Source of the DNA: Thiocystis violacea
Lineage (GTDB): Bacteria; Pseudomonadota; Gammaproteobacteria; Chromatiales; Chromatiaceae
DNA: 52,850 nt
NCBI RefSeq assembly: GCF_016583575.1
Contig: NZ_NRRG01000036.1
Location: forward strand, 1-52,850
Direction of reading: 5' to 3'
A program made the translations under genes and the position numbers. Below, piece by piece: positions 7,845 through 15,500 of this stretch; position 1 is the first letter of the stretch; each line of letters begins with the position of its first letter. The notes under the pieces were generated by a model. That model searched no databases. It saw nothing but the letters and a program-made list of their open reading frames with translations, and had not been told where the DNA came from.

Positions 7845-10625
7845 TCAGGTCGTGACGATCACGCGCGCGGCGTCCAGGCGCGGATGGGTCTTGCGTAGCG
7901 ACTGTCCCAGCCGCTCGCGCCGTCGCCGCAGGCGTTCGATCTCGTCCTCGCGGACGGATGGATTGACGCGGGCAAGCGCGATCAGACGGTCCAACTCCTC
8001 GCCGAGCACCTGTTCCATGCGCGTCATGGCCTCCTGCTCCAGACGCACGACCGCCTCCTGGGCCAGCGTCTCGCCACGCGCCAGCATGGCGCTCAGCCGC
8101 GGGGCCTGGGAGCCGATCACCGAGCGGGCAAGCTTGAAGTTACGGGTCAGACAGTCGCCGCGCAGCGCCTCGTGCGCGATCTCCCCGGCGTGGTCCCTAC
8201 CCTCCGCATCCAACAGCAGACGCACCAGCGTCGGCGGCAGGAAACGCCCCACCAGCAACTCGGGCGGCGCCGGACATTCGGCCACGTAGAGCAGCTCCAG
8301 CAAGAGGGTGGCCCTTTTGAAGCGCGCGTCCCTGACCAGGATCAGGACCGAGGTTCCGAGATCCGAGGCGGTCAGCAACTCCATGGCCTCGCGCGCCATG
8401 GGATGCTCCCAGGTCAGGAATTCGCGATCCTCGTGAGCCAGGGCGCTTGAGCGATCGAAGGTCGCGGTCAGCCCATCCTCCGGCAGACGGGGAAAGGTCT
8501 CGTGGAGCATCTGGGATCCGGGGCGCACCACCAGCGAGCCACCCGGCCCGGATTCGTGCTCGACCCCGAAGGCATCCCAGAATCGCGTCAGATAATCCGA
8601 CGCCTCGCGGCTGGCATCGATCTCCTCGATGGCGTCCACCAACGCGGCGTCCCGATCGGAGCGATGGGAGTGCAGTTCCAGCAGGCGATCGCGTCCGGCG
8701 GCCATCTCGGCGTTGAGTTCCTCGCTCAAGGCGCGCGCCTCGGCGACCAGGGCGTCGGTCAGCGACGGATCCGCCAGCGCCCGCCGCAGCGTCTCGCCCT
8801 GACGGGCGAACACGGCCGAGGCGGCCGGACAGACGCGCTCGAAGGCATTCAGGCCCTCGGCATACCAGCGGAACAGCACCTCGCCCGGTCCACCGCTTAG
8901 ATAGGGGACATGGAGTCGAATGGTCTGGGTCTGGCCGATGCGGTCGAGCCGACCGATGCGCTGCTCCAGCAGATCCGGCTCCAGTGGGAGATCGAACAGG
9001 ATCAGATGATGCGCGAACTGGAAGTTGCGGCCCTCGCTGCCGATCTCCGAGCAGAGCAGGAGTTGGGTTCCGTCCTCGACGGCGGCGAAATAGGCCGCCG
9101 CCCGGTCGCGTTCGACGATCTCCATTCCCTCGTGGAAGATGGCGGCATAGAGGCCGGCGCGACGCAGCAGGGCCTCGCGCAGGTCCAGCACCGTTTGGGC
9201 CTGGACGCAGATCAGCAGAACCTTGGCGGGGCGCAACTCGCGCAGGGTCGCGATAAGCCAGTCGACGCGGGGATCCAGGGCGTCCCATCCGGGACCGAGG
9301 ACGCGCTCGGGCGTCAGACGGGCGAGCGGATCGCTCGTCGAGGTTCGGTAGGCTTGCGGCTCCGGCAGCGGATAGGGAACCAGCACGCGGCCCGGGAAGC
9401 CTGGAATCGAGGCGCGCGTGTTGCGAAAAAGGACGCGCCCGGTCCCGTGACGATCGACCAGACGCTCGATGACCTCGTCGCGCCCCATCCCCTCGATATC
9501 GCCGAGCAGGGAACCCAGGGTCGCCCAATCGGCGGCGGCGAGCGGTTCGTCGTCGAGCAGCCGGGCCGCCAGGGCGGCGATCGGTGCGTAACGCGCCTCT
9601 TCCTCGCGGAAGGCGGCATAGTCATGAAAGCGGGCGGGATCGAGCAGACGCAGACGGCCGAAATGTCCCGCGCGTCCCAGTTGCTCGGGCGTCGCGGTCA
9701 GCAGCAGGACGCCCGGCGTGCGCTGGGCCAGCGCCTCGATCAGGGTATAGGCGTGACTCGCGCCCGACTCCGACCAGGCGAGATGATGGGCCTCGTCCAC
9801 CACCAGCAGATCCCACTGCCCATCCAGGACGGCCTGTTCCGCGTCGGGCCGGGAGACGAGCAGATCCAGGCTGCACAGCACCTGTTGCTCGGCCTGGAAG
9901 GGATTGGTCTCGTCGATCGCCTCGAACCGCTCGCGATCGAAGAGGGCAAAGCCGAGATTGAAGCGCCGGCGCATCTCGACCAGCCATTGATGCAGCAGCG
10001 GCTCGGGCGTCACCACCAGCACCCGCCGCGCGATCCCGGTGAGCAGCAGGCGGTGGAGGATGAGTCCGACCTCGATGGTCTTGCCGAGCCCGACCTCGTC
10101 GGCCAGCAGCACGCGCGGGGCATCCCGCCCAGCCACCTCGGCCGCGATATGGAGCTGATGCGCGATGAGCGCGACCCGCGCGCCCAGCAGCCCGAAGGTC
10201 GAGGCGCCGGCCTCGCGCATCCCCTGCCGCCAGGTCCGGTAACGCAGGCCGAACCAGTGGTCACTGTCGATCCGCCCGGACAAGAGGCGCTGCTGGGGCC
10301 GGTTGAAGCGCTGGTGATCGTCCAGTTCCGACTCCGGCAGCTCGTGGTCCAGTCCGTCGAGATCCTCGCAACGATAGGTGATGAGCCCGCGCTCGGCGCG
10401 CGCGCCGATCACCCGCAGCTCGCGCCCCTGGCGATCCCGGATCCGTTCGCCGACTCCCAGTTCCAGGCGCGCCAGCGGCGCATCGCGCATCGCGTACAGA
10501 CGGGTCTCGCCCGTCGCCGGATAGTCGATCCGCACGCAGCGCCCATCGGTCGCCATGACAATACCCAGGCCCAACTCGGCCTGGGTCTCGCTCAGCCAGC
10601 GTTGGCCAGGCACGAAATCTTGCAT
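7845..10625 (-). CDS. rapA: RNA polymerase-associated helicase-like ATPase RapA (HepA)
   Basis: A 926-residue Swi2/Snf2-family ATPase that in E. coli (968 residues) recycles RNA polymerase after termination. The N-terminal tandem SH3/Tudor-like region (1-105) typical of RapA begins FVPGQRWLSE. The ATPase core follows, with Walker A ADEVGLGKT (about 175-183) and motif II DEAH (277-280). The second helicase lobe contains the RIGRLDRIGQT motif VI, and a long RapA-specific C-terminal region completes the protein. The start ATG is next to the conserved N-terminus. The gene is single, transcribed in the same direction as the PEP carboxykinase gene downstream. Confidence 0.92.
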   Translation of the reverse strand: MQDFVPGQRWLSETQAELGLGIVMATDGRCVRIDYPATGETRLYAMRDAPLARLELGVGERIRDRQGRELRVIGARAERGLITYRCEDLDGLDHELPESELDDHQRFNRPQQRLLSGRIDSDHWFGLRYRTWRQGMREAGASTFGLLGARVALIAHQLHIAAEVAGRDAPRVLLADEVGLGKTIEVGLILHRLLLTGIARRVLVVTPEPLLHQWLVEMRRRFNLGFALFDRERFEAIDETNPFQAEQQVLCSLDLLVSRPDAEQAVLDGQWDLLVVDEAHHLAWSESGASHAYTLIEALAQRTPGVLLLTATPEQLGRAGHFGRLRLLDPARFHDYAAFREEEARYAPIAALAARLLDDEPLAAADWATLGSLLGDIEGMGRDEVIERLVDRHGTGRVLFRNTRASIPGFPGRVLVPYPLPEPQAYRTSTSDPLARLTPERVLGPGWDALDPRVDWLIATLRELRPAKVLLICVQAQTVLDLREALLRRAGLYAAIFHEGMEIVERDRAAAYFAAVEDGTQLLLCSEIGSEGRNFQFAHHLILFDLPLEPDLLEQRIGRLDRIGQTQTIRLHVPYLSGGPGEVLFRWYAEGLNAFERVCPAASAVFARQGETLRRALADPSLTDALVAEARALSEELNAEMAAGRDRLLELHSHRSDRDAALVDAIEEIDASREASDYLTRFWDAFGVEHESGPGGSLVVRPGSQMLHETFPRLPEDGLTATFDRSSALAHEDREFLTWEHPMAREAMELLTASDLGTSVLILVRDARFKRATLLLELLYVAECPAPPELLVGRFLPPTLVRLLLDAEGRDHAGEIAHEALRGDCLTRNFKLARSVIGSQAPRLSAMLARGETLAQEAVVRLEQEAMTRMEQVLGEELDRLIALARVNPSVREDEIERLRRRRERLGQSLRKTHPRLDAARVIVTT

Positions 10626-10946
10626 CTTGGTCGGTCGCTCAAGCCGTTCGTGAAAAGCGGGGTATCCTACACCCAGTTCCCATTCAACCCAATTTCTCGG
10701 GGCCTTCGGGTGCGACCATAACTGATGCTTGGCCCGCGATGCGCCCCGTCATAGACAGGATTCACAGGATTTCGCAGGATTGACAGGATTTATAAGGAAT
10801 CATCAGTTAAACGATTGTAAGAACCTGTTTTTAATCCTGTAAATCTTGAAAAATCCTGTGAATCCTGTCCAATTCCGGAGCTTTCGGTCGGGTACGGAGG
10901 GCGTTTTTCCTTTACGCCGTCGCCATCCGGGCGCCCGAGAAGCACG
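10626..10946. other. Intergenic region with CAGGATT repeats
   Basis: Intergenic space between the divergent rapA and the stressosome operon. Most of its middle is the inverted CAGGATT array listed separately. Around 10710 there is a degenerate match (GGTGCGACCATAACTGATG) to the dispersed CCAAAAGTG-type repeat found near 3950, 4100 and 40720. I see no convincing sigma-70 promoter, although one must lie here for each flanking operon. Confidence 0.5.
10754..10870. repeat. Inverted array of CAGGATT units
   Basis: On the left arm (10754-10791) GACAGGATT, CACAGGATT, CGCAGGATT and GACAGGATT follow one another with about 9-base periodicity. On the right arm (10832-10870) the complementary AATCCTGT units run in the opposite sense. 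The arms could pair over about 38 bp with some mismatches around a 40-nt loop. The same kind of short-period repeat is known from intergenic regions of many bacteria; its function is unknown. Confidence 0.75.
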
Positions 10947-11150
10947 ATGGAGGATTTCAAACGCGACACGCGGCGTCTGCTGATCGAGCATGCGCATGAA
11001 TTCGCTCCGGAGGAACGCCAGGCCCGGCTGAAGCGCCTGGCGGTGGAGGATCGGCGGCGCGGACTGGATCCCGAGTTGATCAGGGATTGGCTCAAGCGCG
11101 GCGGCCAGGGCGCCTCGGCGGACAACGGGTCTCGCATCGATCTGTTTTGA
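10947..11150 (+). CDS. Small hypothetical protein preceding the stressosome operon
   Basis: A 67-residue, highly charged, probably helical protein (14 Arg/Lys-rich turns, no cysteine, no membrane segment). I do not recognise a family. It starts with ATG 96 bases before the RsbR-like gene and points the same way. Its middle reads FAPEERQARLKRLAVEDRRRG. Base composition and third-position GC resemble its neighbours, which favours it being coding, but no clear Shine-Dalgarno is visible. Confidence 0.4.
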   Translation: MEDFKRDTRRLLIEHAHEFAPEERQARLKRLAVEDRRRGLDPELIRDWLKRGGQGASADNGSRIDLF

Positions 11151-11246
11151 ATGCGCTACCATGCGGTTAGATGAGCGGCATGCCGGCCGAGTCCGCGCGC
11201 CCTTGAACCCCCACCCCCGGAATTTTAAGGAGGGCGAGACCCAACC

Positions 11247-12101
11247 ATGACGACCTTACTCCAGCAACTCCTGCGCGAGCACCGCGCGGAGCTGCTCGCC
11301 GACTGGCTCAAGAGCCTGCACGCCCCTTGGGAACATCCGACCCCACAAGACGGCACCCACCACGAGCCAAACCAGCGGCTGCACGCCCTGTTCGAGGATA
11401 TCCTCACGGCCCTGGAGCGCCCGCCCAGCGACCGTTTCGAGCTGGACGCGCTGGATCCGCTGGCCAAGCATTTGCGCCAGCTCGTCGCCGATCAGGCCCG
11501 CCGCGGCGCTGGCTCCAGCGAGACCATTGGCCTGATGCTGTCTCTGAAGCGACTGATCTCCAAGCGTCTGATCGAGCAATCACCGAGCGACTCAAGCGGC
11601 GATCTACTCTGGCTGGAACAGGTCTTCGAACAGTTGACGCTCCTGGCCTTCGCCGCCTTCCTCGATATCCGCGAACACCTCATCACTCAGCAGAGCCTGT
11701 CGCTGCTGGAGCTGTCCACCCCGGTGCTGCGGCTCTGGCATCGGATCCTGCTACTGCCGCTGGTTGGCGTCATCGACACGGGGCGCGCGCGCCAGATCAC
11801 CGAGAGCCTGCTCGAGGCGATCGCCCGGCACGAGGCGCGGGTCACCATCCTCGACCTGACCGGGGTGCCGGTGCTCGACACCAGCGTGGCGCAACATTTG
11901 ATGAAGACGATCGACGCCGCGCGTCTGCTCGGCACCCGCGTCGTGATGACCGGCATCAGCCCGGAGGGCGCGCAGACGCTGACCAAGCTCGGCATCCGCT
12001 TCGCCGATGTCATCAGCCGAGCCACCCTGCGCGCGGGCATCGCCGAGGCGCTGCTGATGGTCGGCCAGCGGATCACGTCCATCGAGGATGGGCGCCCATG
12101 A
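11247..12101 (+). CDS. RsbR-like stressosome scaffold protein (STAS domain)
   Basis: A 284-residue protein with an all-helical N-terminal region (1-155) that probably senses the signal, and a C-terminal STAS domain (about 165-275). The STAS part aligns by eye with Bacillus RsbRA: LDLTGVPVLDTSVAQH carries Thr212, and GISPEGAQTL carries Thr244, the two residues equivalent to the threonines phosphorylated by RsbT in RsbRA. In the known system RsbR and RsbS form a 1.8-MDa icosahedral complex that holds RsbT. The N-terminus is not globin- or PAS-like by inspection. AAGGAGG lies upstream of the ATG. Its stop overlaps the next start (ATGA at 12098), so translation is coupled. Confidence 0.85.
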   Translation: MTTLLQQLLREHRAELLADWLKSLHAPWEHPTPQDGTHHEPNQRLHALFEDILTALERPPSDRFELDALDPLAKHLRQLVADQARRGAGSSETIGLMLSLKRLISKRLIEQSPSDSSGDLLWLEQVFEQLTLLAFAAFLDIREHLITQQSLSLLELSTPVLRLWHRILLLPLVGVIDTGRARQITESLLEAIARHEARVTILDLTGVPVLDTSVAQHLMKTIDAARLLGTRVVMTGISPEGAQTLTKLGIRFADVISRATLRAGIAEALLMVGQRITSIEDGRP

Positions 12102-12490
12102 GGATCCCCATCCTGCGACTGGAACGGACCCTGCTGGTCTCGATCCAGGTCGACCTAACCGACAACGACGCCATGCAGTTCCAATCGGATCTGGTCGAGC
12201 GCGTGGCCGAGATCGAGGCGCTCGGGGTCGCGATCGACATCACCGCCCTGGACGTGGTGGATTCCTACATGGCGCGGGTCATCAACGACACCGCGAGCAT
12301 GGTGCGCCTGCTGGGTGCCGAGGTGGTCATCTGCGGGGTTCAGCCCTTCGTGGCCCTGACCCTGATCGAGATGGGCCGCGACCTGATGGGAGCGGACTGC
12401 GCCTTCAACCTCGGGCAGGGTCTGGAGATCCTCAATACCCGTATCGCCACGCGCGGGGACACCCGCTTCAACGAGGACGAGGATGCCTGA
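12098..12490 (+). CDS. RsbS-like stressosome scaffold protein
   Basis: A 130-residue single STAS domain protein, the size of RsbS. The conserved stretch IDITALDVVDSYMAR contains Ser56, the counterpart of Bacillus RsbS Ser59 whose phosphorylation by RsbT releases the switch, and is followed by ASMVRLLGAEVVICG and QPFVALTLIEMG as in RsbS. It would form the stressosome core with the upstream RsbR-like protein. The gene overlaps its upstream neighbour by four bases and its downstream neighbour by eight. Confidence 0.87.
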   Translation: MRIPILRLERTLLVSIQVDLTDNDAMQFQSDLVERVAEIEALGVAIDITALDVVDSYMARVINDTASMVRLLGAEVVICGVQPFVALTLIEMGRDLMGADCAFNLGQGLEILNTRIATRGDTRFNEDEDA

Positions 12491-12893
12491 GCTATTGGTC
12501 AGCGAGCGGATTCCGGTACGCATCGCCACCGACATCGTGATCGCCCGCCGCGCCGCCCGCGAACTGTGCGAGCGACTGGGTTTCGGCAAGGCCGACCAGA
12601 CCCGGCTCGCCACCGCCGTCTCCGAACTCGCCCGCAACGTCATTCAATATGCCGGCGAGGGCGTCTGTCTCATCGAGGACCGCTCGGACGGGGTCTCCCG
12701 GCGGATCCGGGTCGTGGTCGAGGACCAGGGGCCGGGCATTGCGGATCTGGGACGCGCCCTGACGGATGGCTTCAGCACGGGCGGCGGACTGGGTGCCGGA
12801 CTACCAGGCACGCGCCGCTTGGTCGACGAGTTCCAGATCGAATCGGCACCCGGCCGTACCTGCGTGACCATCGTCATGGCCAAGCCTTTTTAG
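12483..12893 (+). CDS. RsbT-like serine/threonine switch kinase
   Basis: A 136-residue GHKL-fold kinase. The N-box SELARNVIQYA, the G1 motif EDQGPGI and the G2 stretch GGGLGAGLPGTRRLVDEF are all present and match RsbT, so it should bind ATP and phosphorylate the RsbR and RsbS STAS domains. Once freed from the stressosome, RsbT activates an effector carrying an RsbU-type N-terminal domain; here the candidate effector is the histidine kinase encoded at 13981. The start overlaps the RsbS-like gene. Confidence 0.88.
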   Translation: MPELLVSERIPVRIATDIVIARRAARELCERLGFGKADQTRLATAVSELARNVIQYAGEGVCLIEDRSDGVSRRIRVVVEDQGPGIADLGRALTDGFSTGGGLGAGLPGTRRLVDEFQIESAPGRTCVTIVMAKPF

Positions 12894-12921
12894 CCCTGGC
12901 GGAAGGCCCAGGAATCAACGA

Positions 12922-13392
12922 TTGGTGTCACGCCAAGCCATGAAAGATCGATTGCTGGATGAACCCTTCGCGTCTGGGCTCGTCGACGGGCGCGTGCGCG
13001 TCCTGGTCGGCGTCGAGCAGGACGTCATGTCGGCCTGCCGCCAGGCGCGCCAACTAGCCGAGACGCTGCGCTTTTCACGAACCGCCGCCTATCACATCGC
13101 GACCGCCGCCTCCGAGCTGGCGGCGAATCTACTGATCCATGCCGGCGGTGGTCTGCTCCAGGCCAGCGCGCTACTCAACCCGACGCTGGACGGCGAGACG
13201 CTCGGACTCGAGCTGCTGGCCGAGGACCAGGGTCCGGGGATCGCCGACCTGGCGCTGGCCCTGACCGAGGGTTACAGCACGGGCCATGGCCTGGGCTGCG
13301 GATTGCCCGGCGTCAAGCGGCTGATGGATGAGTTCGGCATCGAGTCTCGACCGGGGGTCGGCACCCGGATCAGGGCGGTCAAATGGCTCTGA
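12922..13392 (+). CDS. Second RsbT-like GHKL ATPase
   Basis: A protein of up to 156 residues, clearly paralogous to the RsbT-like protein just upstream: it has SELAANLLIHAGGG (N-box), EDQGPGIADLALALTEG (G1) and GLGCGLPGVKRLMDEFGIES (G2). The N-terminal 25 residues differ. Possible roles are a second switch kinase or an anti-sigma-factor-like kinase with a different STAS partner. The start is unsure: TTG at 12922, GTG at 12925 and ATG at 12940 are in frame, and the only SD-like AGGA (12909-12912) favours one of the first two. The 3' end overlaps the phosphatase gene by ten bases. Confidence 0.8.
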   Translation: MVSRQAMKDRLLDEPFASGLVDGRVRVLVGVEQDVMSACRQARQLAETLRFSRTAAYHIATAASELAANLLIHAGGGLLQASALLNPTLDGETLGLELLAEDQGPGIADLALALTEGYSTGHGLGCGLPGVKRLMDEFGIESRPGVGTRIRAVKWL

Positions 13393-13988
13393 TCCCCAGC
13401 CAATCGGCGCCGAGCGGGCGAATCGGCCAGGCCCTCCGCGCCCTGCATGGCGAGAATGTTTGCGGCGATCAATTGGGCTGGTGGATCCGCGATGGCCATT
13501 GGCGTCTGGCGCTGGCCGATGGCCTGGGTCACGGGCGCGAGGCCCACACCGCCGCGGCCGCGGCCATGCGCCGGCTCGCCGAACGGGGCGAGCCCGGACT
13601 CAGGGAGGTCTTCGGTGACTGTGACCAGGCGCTCATCAACACGCGCGGGGTCGCGCTGGCGGTGGTGGATATCCGGCCCGCGGAGGCGACGATCGACCAT
13701 GCGTCGGTCGGCAACATCCGGACCCTTCTGATCCAGTCGGGGCAGGTAAAGCGACTCGGTGGCGCGCGCGGCATCGTGGGGGCCGGGTTTCGCGGGCTGC
13801 GGCCGGAGCGCCTGGCGATCGCCCCCGGCGACTGGCTCGTCCTCTTCTCGGACGGCATCCGCGAGAACGCGGGGCTCGCCGAAAGCCTGATGGATGCACA
13901 GCCCTCCGACCGACTGGCCGAACGCCTGCTCGAACAATGGGCCGGCGACCAGGACGACGCCAGCCTGCTGCTCTATCGCCATGACTGA
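13383..13988 (+). CDS. RsbX-like PP2C-type serine phosphatase
   Basis: A 201-residue SpoIIE/PP2C-fold phosphatase of RsbX size. Metal-binding acidic motifs are present: ADGLGHG (Asp46), LFSDGIREN (Asp157) and the terminal GDQDDAS (190-194). In the known pathway RsbX removes phosphate from RsbR and RsbS and resets the stressosome. No regulatory domain is attached, so it should be constitutively active and controlled by expression. It overlaps both neighbours, in line with a single polycistronic transcript. Confidence 0.85.
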   Translation: MALIPSQSAPSGRIGQALRALHGENVCGDQLGWWIRDGHWRLALADGLGHGREAHTAAAAAMRRLAERGEPGLREVFGDCDQALINTRGVALAVVDIRPAEATIDHASVGNIRTLLIQSGQVKRLGGARGIVGAGFRGLRPERLAIAPGDWLVLFSDGIRENAGLAESLMDAQPSDRLAERLLEQWAGDQDDASLLLYRHD

Positions 13989-15093
13989 GGCCCTGACCGA
14001 CTCCGACGTCTCCGCGGTATCGCCCGAGATCGCCCAGCGCTATGCCGATCTGCTCCAACGCGCGGTCTTCGCCAGGGATCCGCTCGCTTCCGAGGGCGCG
14101 CTGGCCGAGGCCGCCGATCTGGGCCGCGAGCTGGTCGCCCGCGAGATCCCGCTCGAGGAGGTCAGCGAGCTGCATCACGAGGCGCTGGTTCAACTCGCGC
14201 GCGCCAATCCAGAGCTGCGCTTGAGCCAGGTCGCGACGCGGATCACGGCCCCGCTGATGGAGACCTACATGGCCTACAGCCTGGCCTTTCGCCAGCAGCT
14301 CGAACGCCGCGCCGAGGCGACCGTCAACGCCCGGCTGGAACAGTCGCGCCGACTGGAGGCGATCGGTACGCTCGCCGCCGGCATCGCTCATGACTTCAAC
14401 AACATCCTCGGCGCCATCCTGGGCTTCAGCGAGCTGTTGGGCGAGGATCTGCCAGCCGACTCGCCGGGCCAGCGTCACTTGGGATACATCCAGCAAGCGA
14501 GTTTTCGCGCCCGCGACCTGATCGCGCGTCTGCTGACCTTCGCGCGGGCGGTGGCCGACTCGCCTACGCCCGTCGAGGTCGTCGCCCTGGCCCAGGAGAC
14601 CCTGAACCTGCTGCGCGCCTCCTTCCAGGCCGGCATCCGTCTGCGCTTCGAGCCCTCGGTCGCGGCGGCCTGGGTGCTGGCCGAACCGAGCCAGATTCAG
14701 CAGATCGTCATGAATCTCTGCATCAATGCCGCCGATGCCATCGGCCATCGCCAGGGCTGCATCCATGTGGTGGTCGCGCTCGTCCCAACCTCCGGCCTGG
14801 AGATGGATGGCGACAACCTGGTCAGGCTGACGGTCGGCGACGATGGCGAAGGCATGCCTGCCGAGGTACGGCAGCGCGTCTTCGAACCCTTCTTCACCAC
14901 CAAGGCGCCCGGCAAGGGCAGCGGACTCGGACTCTCGGTCATCCACGGTCTGGTCGGCAAGCTCGGAGGCACGATCGCGATCGACAGCACGCCCGGAGCG
15001 GGCAGTCTCTTCACCATCGACCTGCCGAGTCTGCCGCCGCACAGCCATCGCCCGAGCGCCCCTCCAACGATTCAGCCGGAGACCCCCGCATGA
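13981..15093 (+). CDS. Histidine kinase with RsbU-like N-terminal domain
   Basis: A 370-residue soluble sensor kinase. Residues about 15-108 resemble the RsbT-binding domain of RsbU (EIAQRYADLLQ, then VAREIPLEEVSELHHEAL and ETYMAYSLAFR). The kinase core follows: H-box RLEAIGTLAAGIAHDFNN with His137, N-box NLCINAADAI, G1 VGDDGEGMP, F-box FEPFFTTK and G2 GKGSGLGLSVIHG. No membrane segment is present. I infer that RsbT binds the N-terminal domain and switches on or off autophosphorylation, replacing the RsbU phosphatase of Bacillus. The ATG at 13981 overlaps the phosphatase gene by eight bases; an earlier in-frame start gives no homologous sequence. Confidence 0.88.
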   Translation: MTEALTDSDVSAVSPEIAQRYADLLQRAVFARDPLASEGALAEAADLGRELVAREIPLEEVSELHHEALVQLARANPELRLSQVATRITAPLMETYMAYSLAFRQQLERRAEATVNARLEQSRRLEAIGTLAAGIAHDFNNILGAILGFSELLGEDLPADSPGQRHLGYIQQASFRARDLIARLLTFARAVADSPTPVEVVALAQETLNLLRASFQAGIRLRFEPSVAAAWVLAEPSQIQQIVMNLCINAADAIGHRQGCIHVVVALVPTSGLEMDGDNLVRLTVGDDGEGMPAEVRQRVFEPFFTTKAPGKGSGLGLSVIHGLVGKLGGTIAIDSTPGAGSLFTIDLPSLPPHSHRPSAPPTIQPETPA

Positions 15094-15479
15094 TCAAGGT
15101 ATTGATCGTCGAAGACGACGAGATCTTTCGCGCCATGCTCGAGGAAATGGTCCGGCGCGAAGGCTACCAAGTCAGCGCCGTCACCAACGGAAACGAGGCG
15201 CTCGCGGCCATCGAACGGAACCCTCCCGACCTCGTCATCACCGACATTCTCATGCCCGAGAAGGATGGCATCGAGCTCATCATGGATCTGGCGCGACTCG
15301 GCAGCCAGGTTCCCATCATCGCGGTCTCGGGGGGCCGGCGCGCCATCAGTCTGGAGTTCAATCTGGAATCGGCCAAGCTCCTGGGCGTGCGCGCCACCCT
15401 GCCCAAGCCATTCACCCGCGAGGCCCTGCGTCGCGCGATCGCGGAAGCCCTGACGCCGACGGATGAGACGGATTCCTGA
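15090..15479 (+). CDS. Single-domain response regulator (CheY-like receiver)
   Basis: A 129-residue receiver domain with no output domain. The acidic pair (Glu8, Asp9, Asp10), phosphoacceptor Asp52 in ITDILMP, Ser80 in AVSGG and Lys106 in LPKPF are all in place. It overlaps the histidine kinase gene by four bases (ATGA) and is surely its partner. Its output must be through protein-protein contact, for example a phosphorelay, an unlinked diguanylate cyclase or a motility component; nothing in the window identifies the target. Confidence 0.9.
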   Translation: MIKVLIVEDDEIFRAMLEEMVRREGYQVSAVTNGNEALAAIERNPPDLVITDILMPEKDGIELIMDLARLGSQVPIIAVSGGRRAISLEFNLESAKLLGVRATLPKPFTREALRRAIAEALTPTDETDS

Positions 15480-15500
15480 GACCGGCGGATTCGCGCCGCT

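Noticed and set aside
8910-10721. A 603-codon plus-strand frame opposite rapA
   Set aside because: Antisense shadow of rapA with no domain features.
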